From contig JBDTNK010000064.1 of NCBI GenBank assembly GCA_039933775.1, forward strand, positions 1-11,177: a stretch of DNA of 11,177 bases. Reading direction: 5' to 3'. The stretch's first letter is position 1. Each line of letters opens with the position of its first letter. The position numbers and the translations under genes are program-made. The stretch is from JBDTNK01 sp039933775. Lineage in GTDB: Bacteria > Chloroflexota > Limnocylindria > QHBO01. A model generated the notes under the pieces. That model was not told the origin of the DNA and searched no databases. It was given only the letters and a program-made list of their open reading frames with translations. Positions 1 to 6,420 of the stretch are shown in pieces.

Positions 1-507
1 GTGAACGAAGTGCTGTGGGACGCCGACGAGCAGTTCTACCTGGACCGCAACGACGGCGGCGGCGCGCCGATCAGGACCCGTTCGTATTCCGGGCTGGTCC
101 CGCTCATCGCCGGGATCGTGCCCGACGAGCGGGTGCCGGCAATCCTTGCCGCACTCCGCGACGAGCAGGCGTTCCTGTCTCCATTTGGCCTGCGCAGCAC
201 GGCGGCTGACTCAGTACTCTACCGGCCCGGCTACGCCGACGAGCGCTCCACCAACTCGAGCTGGCGCGGGCCGATCTGGCTGCCGCTCAACTACCTGCTC
301 ATCGGCGCGGTGGCCGAGCATGACCCTGCCTTCGCCGCGGAGCTGCGCGAACGCGTCGTGGAGACCGTCGAGACCGACTGGGAGGCCACCGGCCGCTTCC
401 ACGAGTACTTCGACGCCGAGAGTGGCGAGGGACTCGGGGCCGACGCCCAGGCAGGCTGGACCGCGCTCGTCGCGAACCTCATCGTCGAGGGCTGGCCCGC
501 CGACTGA
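1..507 (+). CDS. Glycoside hydrolase, GH63/MGH1-like, C-terminal part (5' end cut by window)
   Basis: This is the last 168 codons of a larger (alpha/alpha)6-barrel glycoside hydrolase. The reading frame is open from base 1, and the GTG there is probably an internal Val codon. Visible signatures are an LWDADEQFYLD stretch near the beginning (the W-D-x-x-x-x-F-Y-x-D pattern of this fold), N-S-S-W-R-G-P-I-W-L-P-L-N-Y around residues 85-98, and HEYFDAESGEGLG followed by AGWTALV near the C-terminus. These match the catalytic-barrel end of GH63 and mannosylglycerate-hydrolase-like enzymes, which cleave alpha-glucosides or alpha-mannosides. The substrate cannot be decided from this fragment; trehalose, mannosylglycerate, glucosylglycerate and oligosaccharides are all possible. 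The next gene starts 28 bases downstream, so cotranscription with the sensor kinase is possible. Family assignment is fairly sure; specificity is unknown. Confidence 0.75.
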   Translation: MNEVLWDADEQFYLDRNDGGGAPIRTRSYSGLVPLIAGIVPDERVPAILAALRDEQAFLSPFGLRSTAADSVLYRPGYADERSTNSSWRGPIWLPLNYLLIGAVAEHDPAFAAELRERVVETVETDWEATGRFHEYFDAESGEGLGADAQAGWTALVANLIVEGWPAD

Positions 508-517
508 GGCGCTCGCG

Positions 518-532
518 AGGGCCATCGGCCCT
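518..532. repeat. Perfect short inverted repeat just before the kinase start
   Basis: AGGGCC and GGCCCT are perfect 6-base arms around a 3-base ATC loop, ending three bases before the ATG at 536. The left arm overlaps the only purine-rich candidate ribosome-binding stretch (GAGGG, 517-521). If it folds in mRNA it would mask that site, so it could tune kinase translation. It could equally be an operator or chance in GC-rich DNA. There is no T-run, so it is not an intrinsic terminator. Confidence 0.35.
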
Positions 533-535
533 ACC

Positions 536-2146
536 ATGCAGAGCGTGATCGCGTGGCTGGCCGACCTGTTCGAGACGAATCGCATCATCGTGCTGTCCGT
601 CTACGGGCAGGTCTTCTTCGTCCTTGGACTGGCCATCGCGCTCCAGAGCCGCAAGCGCAGCCGGCTGGCGCTGGCGCGATCGCTGCCATGGCTCGCCGCG
701 TTCGGCATCTTGCACGCCTTTGTCGAGTGGGGCTACCTCTTCATCCCCATCCAGTCCGGCTTCCTGCCGGCCAGCCTGATCGAGGCGCTGCTCTGGGCGC
801 AGCTGGCGATGAAGGCGATCAGCTTCGGGCTGCTCCTCCAGTTCGGCGCCGAGCTTCTCCTCTCCACCCGTTTAGCCGAGACCGATGGGCTTGGCGCGGA
901 GGCCGCGCCGGGCGAGTCCCGGGCAGTGGCGACAGGGCCATTCGGGCAGCCCTGGCTGCGCCTCGCGCCGTCGATCGTCCTCGCCCTGTGGGCCGCCGGC
1001 ACGTACCTGCTCTCGGTCCGCGTCACCGGTTTCGAGCTGCCCACCACGATCACGTGGCTCGACGAGAACACGATCCGCGCGTCGCTCGCCGCGGTCGGCG
1101 CGCCGCTCTTCGTGGGCGACGTGGTGGCGCGCTGGATGCTGGCGCTGCCCGCCGCTGTCCTCGTCGTGATCGGGCTGCTGCGCTCGGCACGCGCCCTGGG
1201 TCCGCTGGCACTGCCGCCGGTCGGCACCGCGCTGCGGGTCGCAGCCGGGGCCTTCGCCGTGTACGCACTGCTCGGCGGGGTGATCGGCATGCCGGCCCCC
1301 TTTCCGCCGGCCGACATCCTCAACGGCCAGGCCATCCTGAACGTGATCGGCGTGCCGATCGAGGTGTGGCGCTCCATGGCCGGCCTCTTCATTGCCGTCG
1401 CCATCGTCAGGTCGCTCCAGCTGTTCGAGCAGGAGACCGATCGCCAACTGGCCGAGTCGCGACGTCGCGAGCTCCTGCTGCGCGAGCGCGAGCGCATCGG
1501 CCGCGACCTGCACGACGGCATCATCCAATCCATCTACGCCGCGGGGCTGCACCTCGAGGAGGCCTCGGCGGCGCTCGACGCGCCGGCGCCGGGGGCAGGA
1601 CCGTCGGCGCGGATCGCGACCGTCATGGACGAGCTGAACCGCATCACGAACGACATCCGCGCCTACATCTTCGACCTGCGCTCCGCCTCGCTCGACACGC
1701 GCGATCCCGAGGAGATCGTGGCATCGGTCGCAGACGAGCTGCGCGCCAACACCCTCGTGCGCGTCGAGATGGCCGTGCAGCGCGCGACAACCCGCCGTGC
1801 CGGCGCCACGCTGGCGCCCGACGAGGCCGAGGAGCTGCGGCACGTCGTGCACGAGGCATTCAGCAACGTGCTGCGCCACGCGCAGGCGACCTGCGTCAGC
1901 GTCGACCTGTCGATCGGGACGCGCCGCCTGGAGCTGGCGATCCGCGACGACGGCATCGGCTTCGACCCCGCGGCCGTCGAGGCCACGAAACGGGCCGATG
2001 CACACGGTCTGGCCAACATGCGCCGCCGCGCGCAGCTGCTCAGCGCACGCCTCGAGGTCACGAGCGCGCCGGGGCGCGGCACGGCGCTGTCGCTTACCAT
2101 GCCCATCGGCCCGGCGCGCCGTCCCGCTCGGCGCCGCGTGGCCTGA
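536..2146 (+). CDS. Membrane sensor histidine kinase, NarL/DevS (HisKA_3) type
   Basis: This 536-residue sensor autophosphorylates on His and should pass phosphate to the regulator encoded 32 bases downstream. The N-terminal half is hydrophobic, with about seven predicted membrane spans (roughly residues 17-37, 47-70, 84-110, 143-162, 200-216, 232-252, 275-296). It has an FGILHAFVEWG signature and no recognisable extracellular ligand domain. A charged helix (about 296-320, R/E-rich) links to the HisKA_3 dimerisation domain, whose H-box RIGRDLHDGIIQ places the phospho-acceptor at His326. The HATPase_c domain shows the N-box HEAFSNVLRHA (Asn444), the G1 box RDDGIGFD (471-477) and the G2 box HGLANMRRRA (from His490). 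All catalytic boxes look intact. The ATG at 536 is chosen because the membrane region begins there; an upstream extension of this frame would run through the hydrolase gene. The signal sensed is unknown. Confidence 0.9.
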   Translation: MQSVIAWLADLFETNRIIVLSVYGQVFFVLGLAIALQSRKRSRLALARSLPWLAAFGILHAFVEWGYLFIPIQSGFLPASLIEALLWAQLAMKAISFGLLLQFGAELLLSTRLAETDGLGAEAAPGESRAVATGPFGQPWLRLAPSIVLALWAAGTYLLSVRVTGFELPTTITWLDENTIRASLAAVGAPLFVGDVVARWMLALPAAVLVVIGLLRSARALGPLALPPVGTALRVAAGAFAVYALLGGVIGMPAPFPPADILNGQAILNVIGVPIEVWRSMAGLFIAVAIVRSLQLFEQETDRQLAESRRRELLLRERERIGRDLHDGIIQSIYAAGLHLEEASAALDAPAPGAGPSARIATVMDELNRITNDIRAYIFDLRSASLDTRDPEEIVASVADELRANTLVRVEMAVQRATTRRAGATLAPDEAEELRHVVHEAFSNVLRHAQATCVSVDLSIGTRRLELAIRDDGIGFDPAAVEATKRADAHGLANMRRRAQLLSARLEVTSAPGRGTALSLTMPIGPARRPARRRVA

Positions 2147-2178
2147 CGATCCCCCTGCAGCGAGATCGCGCCGCCTTC

Positions 2179-2868
2179 ATGACTGATCCTCACCCCGACG
2201 TGCGCATCGTCATCGCCGACGACCACGAGGTGGTGCGCATCGGCCTTGCGGCCCTGCTCGATCGCCAGGCCGGCTTCAGGGTCGTCGGCGAGGCGAGCTC
2301 GGGCAACGAAGCGGTCGGCCTCGCGCGCGAGCATCGGCCCGACGTGGTGGTGCTGGACATCCGGATGCCGGACGGCTCGGGGACCGATGCCTGCAGGCGC
2401 ATCACGAGCGAGCTGCCCGGCACGGCGGTCGTGATGCTGACCAGCTATGCGGACGAGGAGGCACTCTTCGCCTCGATCGCCGCCGGCGCATCGGGCTATG
2501 TCCTGAAGCGCATCGGCTCGCGCGAGCTCGTCGACGCGGTGCGCTCGGTCGCCGCGGGTCAGTCCATGCTCGATCCTGCCGTCACCGGCTCGGTGCTGAG
2601 CCGGCTGCGCAACGCGCAGCAGCTCGAGGAGGGCGGCGTCTTTGCCGATCTGACCGAACAGGAGCGCCGTGTCCTGGCGCGATTGGCGGACGGCAGCTCG
2701 AACCGTCAGATCGCCGCCACGCTCGAGCTCGCCGAGAAGACCGTCCGCAACTACGTCAGCAGCATCCTGGGCAAGCTGGCGCTGACGAGCCGCTCGCAGG
2801 CGGCAGGCTTCGCCATCCGAAACCATCTCGCCGAGCTCGCGGACGATGAGGAACGGCCGGATGCCTGA
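2179..2868 (+). CDS. DNA-binding response regulator, NarL/LuxR (DevR-like) family
   Basis: This 229-residue regulator is the partner of the preceding kinase. The receiver domain (about 7-125) carries the acidic pair Asp14-Asp15, the phospho-acceptor Asp60 in VVVLDIRMPDG, the switch Thr88 in VVMLTSY and the conserved Lys110 in GYVLKR. A short linker leads to a GerE/LuxR helix-turn-helix (about 155-215) with LTEQERRVLARLADG and the recognition region LAEKTVRNYVSSILGKL, close to DevR/DosR-type regulators. Length and domain order are standard. The start ATG lies after a short gap with only a weak purine stretch, and no better in-frame start exists. Its 3' end overlaps the lipoprotein gene by a few codons, so the two are probably cotranslated. 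Target genes are not evident; the neighbouring lipoprotein is an obvious candidate. Confidence 0.93.
   Translation: MTDPHPDVRIVIADDHEVVRIGLAALLDRQAGFRVVGEASSGNEAVGLAREHRPDVVVLDIRMPDGSGTDACRRITSELPGTAVVMLTSYADEEALFASIAAGASGYVLKRIGSRELVDAVRSVAAGQSMLDPAVTGSVLSRLRNAQQLEEGGVFADLTEQERRVLARLADGSSNRQIAATLELAEKTVRNYVSSILGKLALTSRSQAAGFAIRNHLAELADDEERPDA
2848..2852 (+). promoter_or_regulatory. Ribosome-binding site deciding the lipoprotein start
   Basis: GAGGA lies 8 bases before the ATG at 2861 and overlaps the first codons of the alternative ATG at 2846. This favours 2861 as the lipoprotein start. That start also removes a five-residue charged prefix and leaves a classic short lipoprotein signal peptide. 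Confidence 0.6.
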
Positions 2869-3487
2869 CGTCCGGCCGACCCTCGCGTTCGTCGTGGTCG
2901 CTGTCCTCGTCGGCTGCGCCGGACCGTCGCCGAGCCCATCCGCCGCGTCCACGCCCACGGCCTCGCCGGCCACCCCGGCGCCCAGCGACGCTCCGCCGCT
3001 GCTGCCTTCCGCCACGCCCGAACCTCCCCTCTCCCTGGCGCCACCGGACGAGACCGATGCGCGGACCGTCACTTTCGAGGTGACTCCGCAGCTGCCGGCC
3101 GATGGCGACGGGACGCTCACCGTCAGCGTCACGAACGATTCGGGCGAACGCATCGACGAGCTCGTGCTGCGCTGGCCGACGGCCCTGGACGCGACCCTCT
3201 TCCTTGCGCCGTTCGTCCCCGACCCGGGACGCATCGCGGACGGCGGCCCGCCACTCAACCAGCCCTGGACGAAGTGGGTCGTGGGTCCCGGTGAGCGTGG
3301 CGAGCCGGCGGAGACGACCTCGCTCGGCTGGGGTCCCCTCGATCCGGGCGCCACGCTCGAGATCCCGATTGTCGTCACTCGCCGCGCCGCGGGCCCGGTC
3401 AGCTTCGACCTGCAGATCCTGGCCGGTAACGCGATCCTGGACACGGCCGGCGGCAATCCGGCTGAGACGCGGGTCGCGATCCCGTAG
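2861..3487 (+). CDS. Small secreted lipoprotein of unknown function
   Basis: This is a 208-residue predicted lipoprotein. A hydrophobic signal segment (about residues 7-17) ends in the lipobox L-V-G-C, so Cys19 should be lipidated and the protein anchored outside the membrane. Residues about 20-63 form a Pro/Ser/Thr/Ala-rich spacer. The remainder (about 66-208) alternates hydrophobic and polar residues in a beta-rich pattern (for example RTVTFEVTPQL and GTLTVSVTNDSGERIDELVL), resembling an immunoglobulin-like or DUF11-like beta-sandwich. No catalytic motif is visible. The first eight bases overlap the end of the response-regulator gene, pointing to coupled expression with the two-component pair. 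It could therefore be an accessory sensor or a target of that system, but this is inference. An alternative ATG at 2846 would add five residues. Confidence 0.8.
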   Translation: MPDVRPTLAFVVVAVLVGCAGPSPSPSAASTPTASPATPAPSDAPPLLPSATPEPPLSLAPPDETDARTVTFEVTPQLPADGDGTLTVSVTNDSGERIDELVLRWPTALDATLFLAPFVPDPGRIADGGPPLNQPWTKWVVGPGERGEPAETTSLGWGPLDPGATLEIPIVVTRRAAGPVSFDLQILAGNAILDTAGGNPAETRVAIP

Positions 3488-3490
3488 GCT
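3485..3490 (+). promoter_or_regulatory. Candidate -10 box for a leaderless methyltransferase transcript
   Basis: TAGGCT fits the TANNNT -10 pattern and ends six bases before the ATG at 3497. That is the spacing expected if transcription starts at the A of the start codon. There is no Shine-Dalgarno sequence in the 9-base gap. The box also contains the TAG stop codon of the lipoprotein gene. Leaderless genes with this layout are common in several high-GC phyla. This is a pattern match only. Confidence 0.4.
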
Positions 3491-3496
3491 CAGCGC

Positions 3497-4189
3497 ATGC
3501 GAGCGCTGCTTCCCGACTGGATCACCCCCGATGCGGCGCTGCACGCGCGCCTCGGTGCGATGATCGATCCCGATCGCCATATCCTCGCGGCGCTCGAGCG
3601 CATCACGCCGCTCTCCGGCAAGCGGATCGCGGATGTCGGCACCGGCATCGGGCACTACCCCATGCTCCTGGCGCCGCGCACCGGCCGAACCTACGGCATC
3701 GAATCCGATCCTGAGCTGCTGGCCGAGGCGCGGCGCCGCGCCGCCATCTCGCGCCAGCCCAACGTCCGCATCGTTGAGGGCACCGACACGACGCTCCCGC
3801 TGCGGGACGGGGCGGTCGACATCGTGCTCTCGGGTCGCATCACGCCCGATGACCGTTCGCTGCCGGCGATTGCCGAGGCGATGCGCGTGCTGCGCAGCGG
3901 CGGCCGCCTGGTCGTCATCGGCTACTACGGGCGCGACGATGTGTCCGAGCTGCTCGAGCCGGAGGTCGCGGCGCACGCCACCGAGGCGACGCGGCGCCGG
4001 ACAGGCTGGTGGGTCCGCAACGGGTTCAAGATCAAAGTGGTCCATGCGCGCATCGACCTCGGCGACGATGCGACGGCCATGGAGCTGCTGCCGCGCCTGT
4101 ACGGCGACCGTGGGCGCGCCTTTCTGATGGGCCCGCATCCCGCGCAGCTGCAGGTCCGACTGGGCCTCTATCACCGGGCGCGAGACTGA
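3497..4189 (+). CDS. Class I SAM-dependent methyltransferase (Methyltransferase_11-like)
   Basis: This 230-residue soluble protein has a Rossmann-fold SAM-binding core. Motif I is IADVGTGIGHYP (residues 44-55), motif II ends strand two with the acidic Glu69 in YGIESDPEL, motif III is around TDTTLPLRDGAVDIVLS (96-112), and the post-core strand is SGGRLVVIGYYGRD. The layout matches small-molecule or lipid-type Methyltransferase_11/25 enzymes. The substrate cannot be read from the sequence. The C-terminal half (FKIKVVHARIDLGD onwards) is less conserved and probably forms the substrate lid. It begins nine bases after the lipoprotein stop and has no Shine-Dalgarno site, so it may be expressed from its own leaderless promoter or by readthrough. 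The fold assignment is secure and the role is unknown. Confidence 0.85.
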   Translation: MRALLPDWITPDAALHARLGAMIDPDRHILAALERITPLSGKRIADVGTGIGHYPMLLAPRTGRTYGIESDPELLAEARRRAAISRQPNVRIVEGTDTTLPLRDGAVDIVLSGRITPDDRSLPAIAEAMRVLRSGGRLVVIGYYGRDDVSELLEPEVAAHATEATRRRTGWWVRNGFKIKVVHARIDLGDDATAMELLPRLYGDRGRAFLMGPHPAQLQVRLGLYHRARD

Positions 4190-4225
4190 GCGCGACCCCG
4201 CCACGGCCCGCGTGTCGCCAGCATC

Positions 4226-4254
4226 TTGCAGCCGCGAAACGCGTGTGCCATGAT
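4226..4254 (+). promoter_or_regulatory. Candidate promoter upstream of the aldehyde dehydrogenase (distal)
   Basis: TTGCAG (4226-4231) and CATGAT (4249-4254) are separated by 17 bases, with TGC directly before the -10, giving an extended -10 arrangement. Predicted initiation near 4261 would place the hairpin at 4261-4305 at the very 5' end of the transcript. Both hexamers match the sigma-70 consensus only partly. Confidence 0.35.
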
Positions 4255-4260
4255 CCGACT

Positions 4261-4305
4261 TGTCGAAGGTCAGGCTCTTCTCCCCCCGGAGCCTGGCCTT
4301 CGGCA
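4261..4305 (+). promoter_or_regulatory. Strong 14-17 bp hairpin in the leader of the aldehyde dehydrogenase gene
   Basis: Arms 4264-4277 (CGAAGGTCAGGCTC) and 4289-4302 (GAGCCTGGCCTTCG) pair over 14 positions with one G-U wobble, around an 11-base pyrimidine-rich loop. Three further outer pairs (4261-4263 with 4303-4305, one of them a wobble) are possible. No T-tract follows, so it is not a typical intrinsic terminator. It could be a 5' stabilising hairpin, an operator or an attenuator, or a transcription end for the methyltransferase gene. It is the strongest hairpin I noticed to the left of the aldehyde dehydrogenase gene. Confidence 0.65.
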
Positions 4306-4323
4306 TGCCTGCCCCCCGCCCGG

Positions 4324-4332
4324 TGCGATAAT
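4324..4332 (+). promoter_or_regulatory. Candidate extended -10 promoter (proximal)
   Basis: TGC directly followed by GATAAT (five of six matches to TATAAT) forms an extended -10 element, which can work without a good -35 box; none is seen 17 bases upstream. Initiation would fall near 4339, giving a leader of about 24 bases that keeps the GAGGA ribosome-binding site at 4348-4352. It lies just downstream of the hairpin, so a transcript from here would lack the hairpin. Confidence 0.45.
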
Positions 4333-4362
4333 GGCCGCCCCACGCTCGAGGAACCGCGACGG

Positions 4363-5952
4363 ATGGCCACCACATCGCCCCGCATGAAGATCACCTACGC
4401 GACGCTTTCGGCGGACAACGAAGAGCTGCAGTCCGCCTTCGACGCCGCGATCGAGCGAGCCCGCGCGCAGCTCGGGCGGACCTACTCGATGCTCATCGGC
4501 GGCGAGGAACGCGGCGCCGAGGAGACGTTCGAGGATCGGTCCCCGATCGACACCGACCTGGTGGTGGCGCGCTTTCCGGTCGGGTCGCGGCAGGACGTGC
4601 AGGATGCGATCGACGCCGCCCGCGCCGCGTACCCGGCATGGCGTGATCTCGGCTGGCGCAATCGCCTCGAGATCCTGCGCCGCGCCGCGGATCTCATCAG
4701 CGAACGCCAGTTCGACTACGCGGCGCTCATGGTGCTCGAGGTCGGCAAGAACCGGCTCGAGGCGCTGGGCGACGTGGAGGAGACCGCTGACCTGCTGCGC
4801 TACTACGGCGACGAGATGGAGCGCAACAACGGCTTTGAGCGACCGATGGGCTCCCTCTCGCCGACCGAGCACACGCGCAGCGTCCTGCGCCCGCACGGCG
4901 TGTGGGGCGTCATCAGCCCGTTCAACTTCCCCATGGCACTCTCCGGCGGACCGAGCGCCGGCGCCCTCGTGGCGGGCAACACCGTCGTGCTCAAGCCGAG
5001 CTCCGACGCCCCGCTGATGGGCTACAAGTTCGGCGAGGCGCTGCGCGATGCCGGCGTTCCCGACGGCGTCTTCAACCTCGTGACGGGACCGGGCGAGACG
5101 GTCGGCGCCGAGCTGGAGGAGAATCCGGGCCTCGACGGCATGGTCTTCACCGGCAGCTACGAAGTGGGCATGAAGCTCTACCGCAGCTTCACGCGCGACT
5201 ATCCGCGCCCGATCATCACCGAGATGGGTGGCAAGAACCCCGCGATCGTGACGCGCAGCGCGGACCTGGACGAGGCCGCCGAGGGCGTCATGCGCTCCGC
5301 CTTCGGCTATGACGGGCAGAAGTGCAGCGCCAACAGCCGCGTCTACGTCGATCGCGAGGTGGCGGACGCATTCGTGGAGCGGCTCGTCGAGCGCACGCAG
5401 GCAATCAGCGTGGGCGATACCACGCGTCGCGAACATTGGATGGGCCCGGTCATCAACGAGCGCGCCCTGACCACGTTCAAGGACGCGGTGGCGGAGGCCA
5501 GGGGCGACGGCGGCACGATCGCCACCGGTGGCGAGGTGCTCACCGAGGGCGATGCCGCGCGCGGCTACTTCCCGCAGCCGACGGTCGTTACCGGCCTGGC
5601 GACCGACCATCGCCTCTTCCGCGATGAGCTCTTCGTGCCGCTCCTGGTCGTGGGCGAGGTCGACGATCTCGATGAGGCGCTGCGCCTCGCCAACGCGTCG
5701 ACCTACGGGCTGACGGCGGGGATCTTCAGCAACGACGACGCCGAGATCGGCCGCTTCCTGGACACGATCCAGGCGGGCGTGGCGTACGTCAACCGCCGCG
5801 CCGGCGCCACGACCGGCGCCTGGCCCGGCATTCAGAGCTTCGGTGGCTGGAAGGGATCGGGCAGCTCGGGCAAGAACGGCCTTGGCCCGTACTACGTCCA
5901 GCAGTTCCTGCGCGAGCAGTCGCAGACGGTCATGGACCGCGACGGATCATGA
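4363..5952 (+). CDS. Aldehyde dehydrogenase, 1-pyrroline-5-carboxylate dehydrogenase-like
   Basis: This 529-residue NAD(P)-dependent aldehyde dehydrogenase carries the full catalytic set: Asn188 in SPFNFP, the cofactor-binding FTGS (262-265), the general base Glu287 in TEMGGKNPAIV and the nucleophile Cys321 in DGQKCSANSR. The GYDGQKCSA neighbourhood, the EVGKNRLEALGDVEETADLLRYY-like helix and the SFGGWKGSGSSGK ending resemble the branch that oxidises glutamate semialdehyde (P5C) to glutamate in proline and ornithine breakdown. Other semialdehyde substrates are possible. The start at 4363 has GAGGA ten bases upstream; a second ATG at 4384 would remove seven residues. The frame is open further upstream into the methyltransferase gene, but that part is a shadow. 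The DUF4288 gene starts inside its stop codon. An aminotransferase 1.6 kb downstream could supply the semialdehyde. Confidence 0.88.
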   Translation: MATTSPRMKITYATLSADNEELQSAFDAAIERARAQLGRTYSMLIGGEERGAEETFEDRSPIDTDLVVARFPVGSRQDVQDAIDAARAAYPAWRDLGWRNRLEILRRAADLISERQFDYAALMVLEVGKNRLEALGDVEETADLLRYYGDEMERNNGFERPMGSLSPTEHTRSVLRPHGVWGVISPFNFPMALSGGPSAGALVAGNTVVLKPSSDAPLMGYKFGEALRDAGVPDGVFNLVTGPGETVGAELEENPGLDGMVFTGSYEVGMKLYRSFTRDYPRPIITEMGGKNPAIVTRSADLDEAAEGVMRSAFGYDGQKCSANSRVYVDREVADAFVERLVERTQAISVGDTTRREHWMGPVINERALTTFKDAVAEARGDGGTIATGGEVLTEGDAARGYFPQPTVVTGLATDHRLFRDELFVPLLVVGEVDDLDEALRLANASTYGLTAGIFSNDDAEIGRFLDTIQAGVAYVNRRAGATTGAWPGIQSFGGWKGSGSSGKNGLGPYYVQQFLREQSQTVMDRDGS

Positions 5953-6416
5953 CCGGCAATGGATCCCCGCCACTCGATGAGGAGACGGACGCCATGGACG
6001 GCCTCGATGAGCTGGAGCAGCTGGACGACGACGACGAGACGATCGTGGAGCCCTCGGGCTGGTACGCGGCGGAGCTGCGCTACGCCTACCTCGTCGGCAT
6101 CGACGAGCGGCCCTACCTGGTCGAGGACCGCGTGGTGCTGGTCGACGCCGAAGACGAGGAGACGGCACTTGGCCTGGCGAGCGAGATCGCGGCCGAGTAC
6201 GAGGACGACTTCGAGACCGAGAACGGCGAGAGCGGCATCATTCGGTTCGAGGGCATCGTGGCGCTGAAGGAGCTGGACGACCCGCCGGCCACGGGGACCG
6301 AGGTGTGGCACGAATTCATGTCGCCCGATCCGGACCGGAGTGCCGAGATCGACGGCGAATCGCTGCCGTCGATGCGGCCGATCGAGATGGCGTTTCCGCG
6401 CGGCCGCGACGACTGA
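5949..6416 (+). CDS. DUF4288 domain protein, acidic
   Basis: This is a 155-residue, strongly acidic, soluble protein with no signal peptide. After an Asp/Glu-rich N-terminal tail (about 1-36), the core (about 37-130) begins GWYAAELRYAYLVG, continues with EDRVVLVDAEDEETALGLA and ends with FEGIVALKEL and GTEVWHEFM. The opening W-Y-A, the ERVVLV-A-type strand, the helix of the D-E-E-T-A-L-x-x-A type and the closing G-T-E-V motif match DUF4288, a family without known function. The first ATG overlaps the aldehyde dehydrogenase stop (ATGA), so reinitiation is likely. A second in-frame ATG at 5994 has a better ribosome-binding site (5979-5984) and would remove 15 tail residues without touching the core. 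Its position between the dehydrogenase and pyrD, with spacing of a few bases on both sides, shows an operon. Confidence 0.8.
   Translation: MTGNGSPPLDEETDAMDGLDELEQLDDDDETIVEPSGWYAAELRYAYLVGIDERPYLVEDRVVLVDAEDEETALGLASEIAAEYEDDFETENGESGIIRFEGIVALKELDDPPATGTEVWHEFMSPDPDRSAEIDGESLPSMRPIEMAFPRGRDD
5979..5984 (+). promoter_or_regulatory. Ribosome-binding site for an alternative DUF4288 start
   Basis: GAGGAG lies nine bases before the in-frame ATG at 5994, while the upstream ATG at 5949 has no clear purine-rich site. Either the protein starts at 5994, or both starts are used. Confidence 0.5.
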
Positions 6417-6420
6417 GCCG

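Noticed and set aside
146..535. Upstream extension of the histidine kinase frame
   Set aside because: This part overlaps the glycoside hydrolase in another frame and reads as an Arg/Ser/Pro-rich shadow; the membrane region starts right at the ATG at 536.
1663..3456. Long - strand open frame (597 codons) across the kinase, regulator and lipoprotein genes
   Set aside because: It is antisense to three well-recognised genes, its translation is Arg/Ala/Gly-rich with no domain, and stop-poor GC-rich DNA produces such frames.
4009..4362. Upstream extension of the aldehyde dehydrogenase frame
   Set aside because: It runs through the methyltransferase 3' end and the hairpin region, and the family N-terminus begins after 4363.
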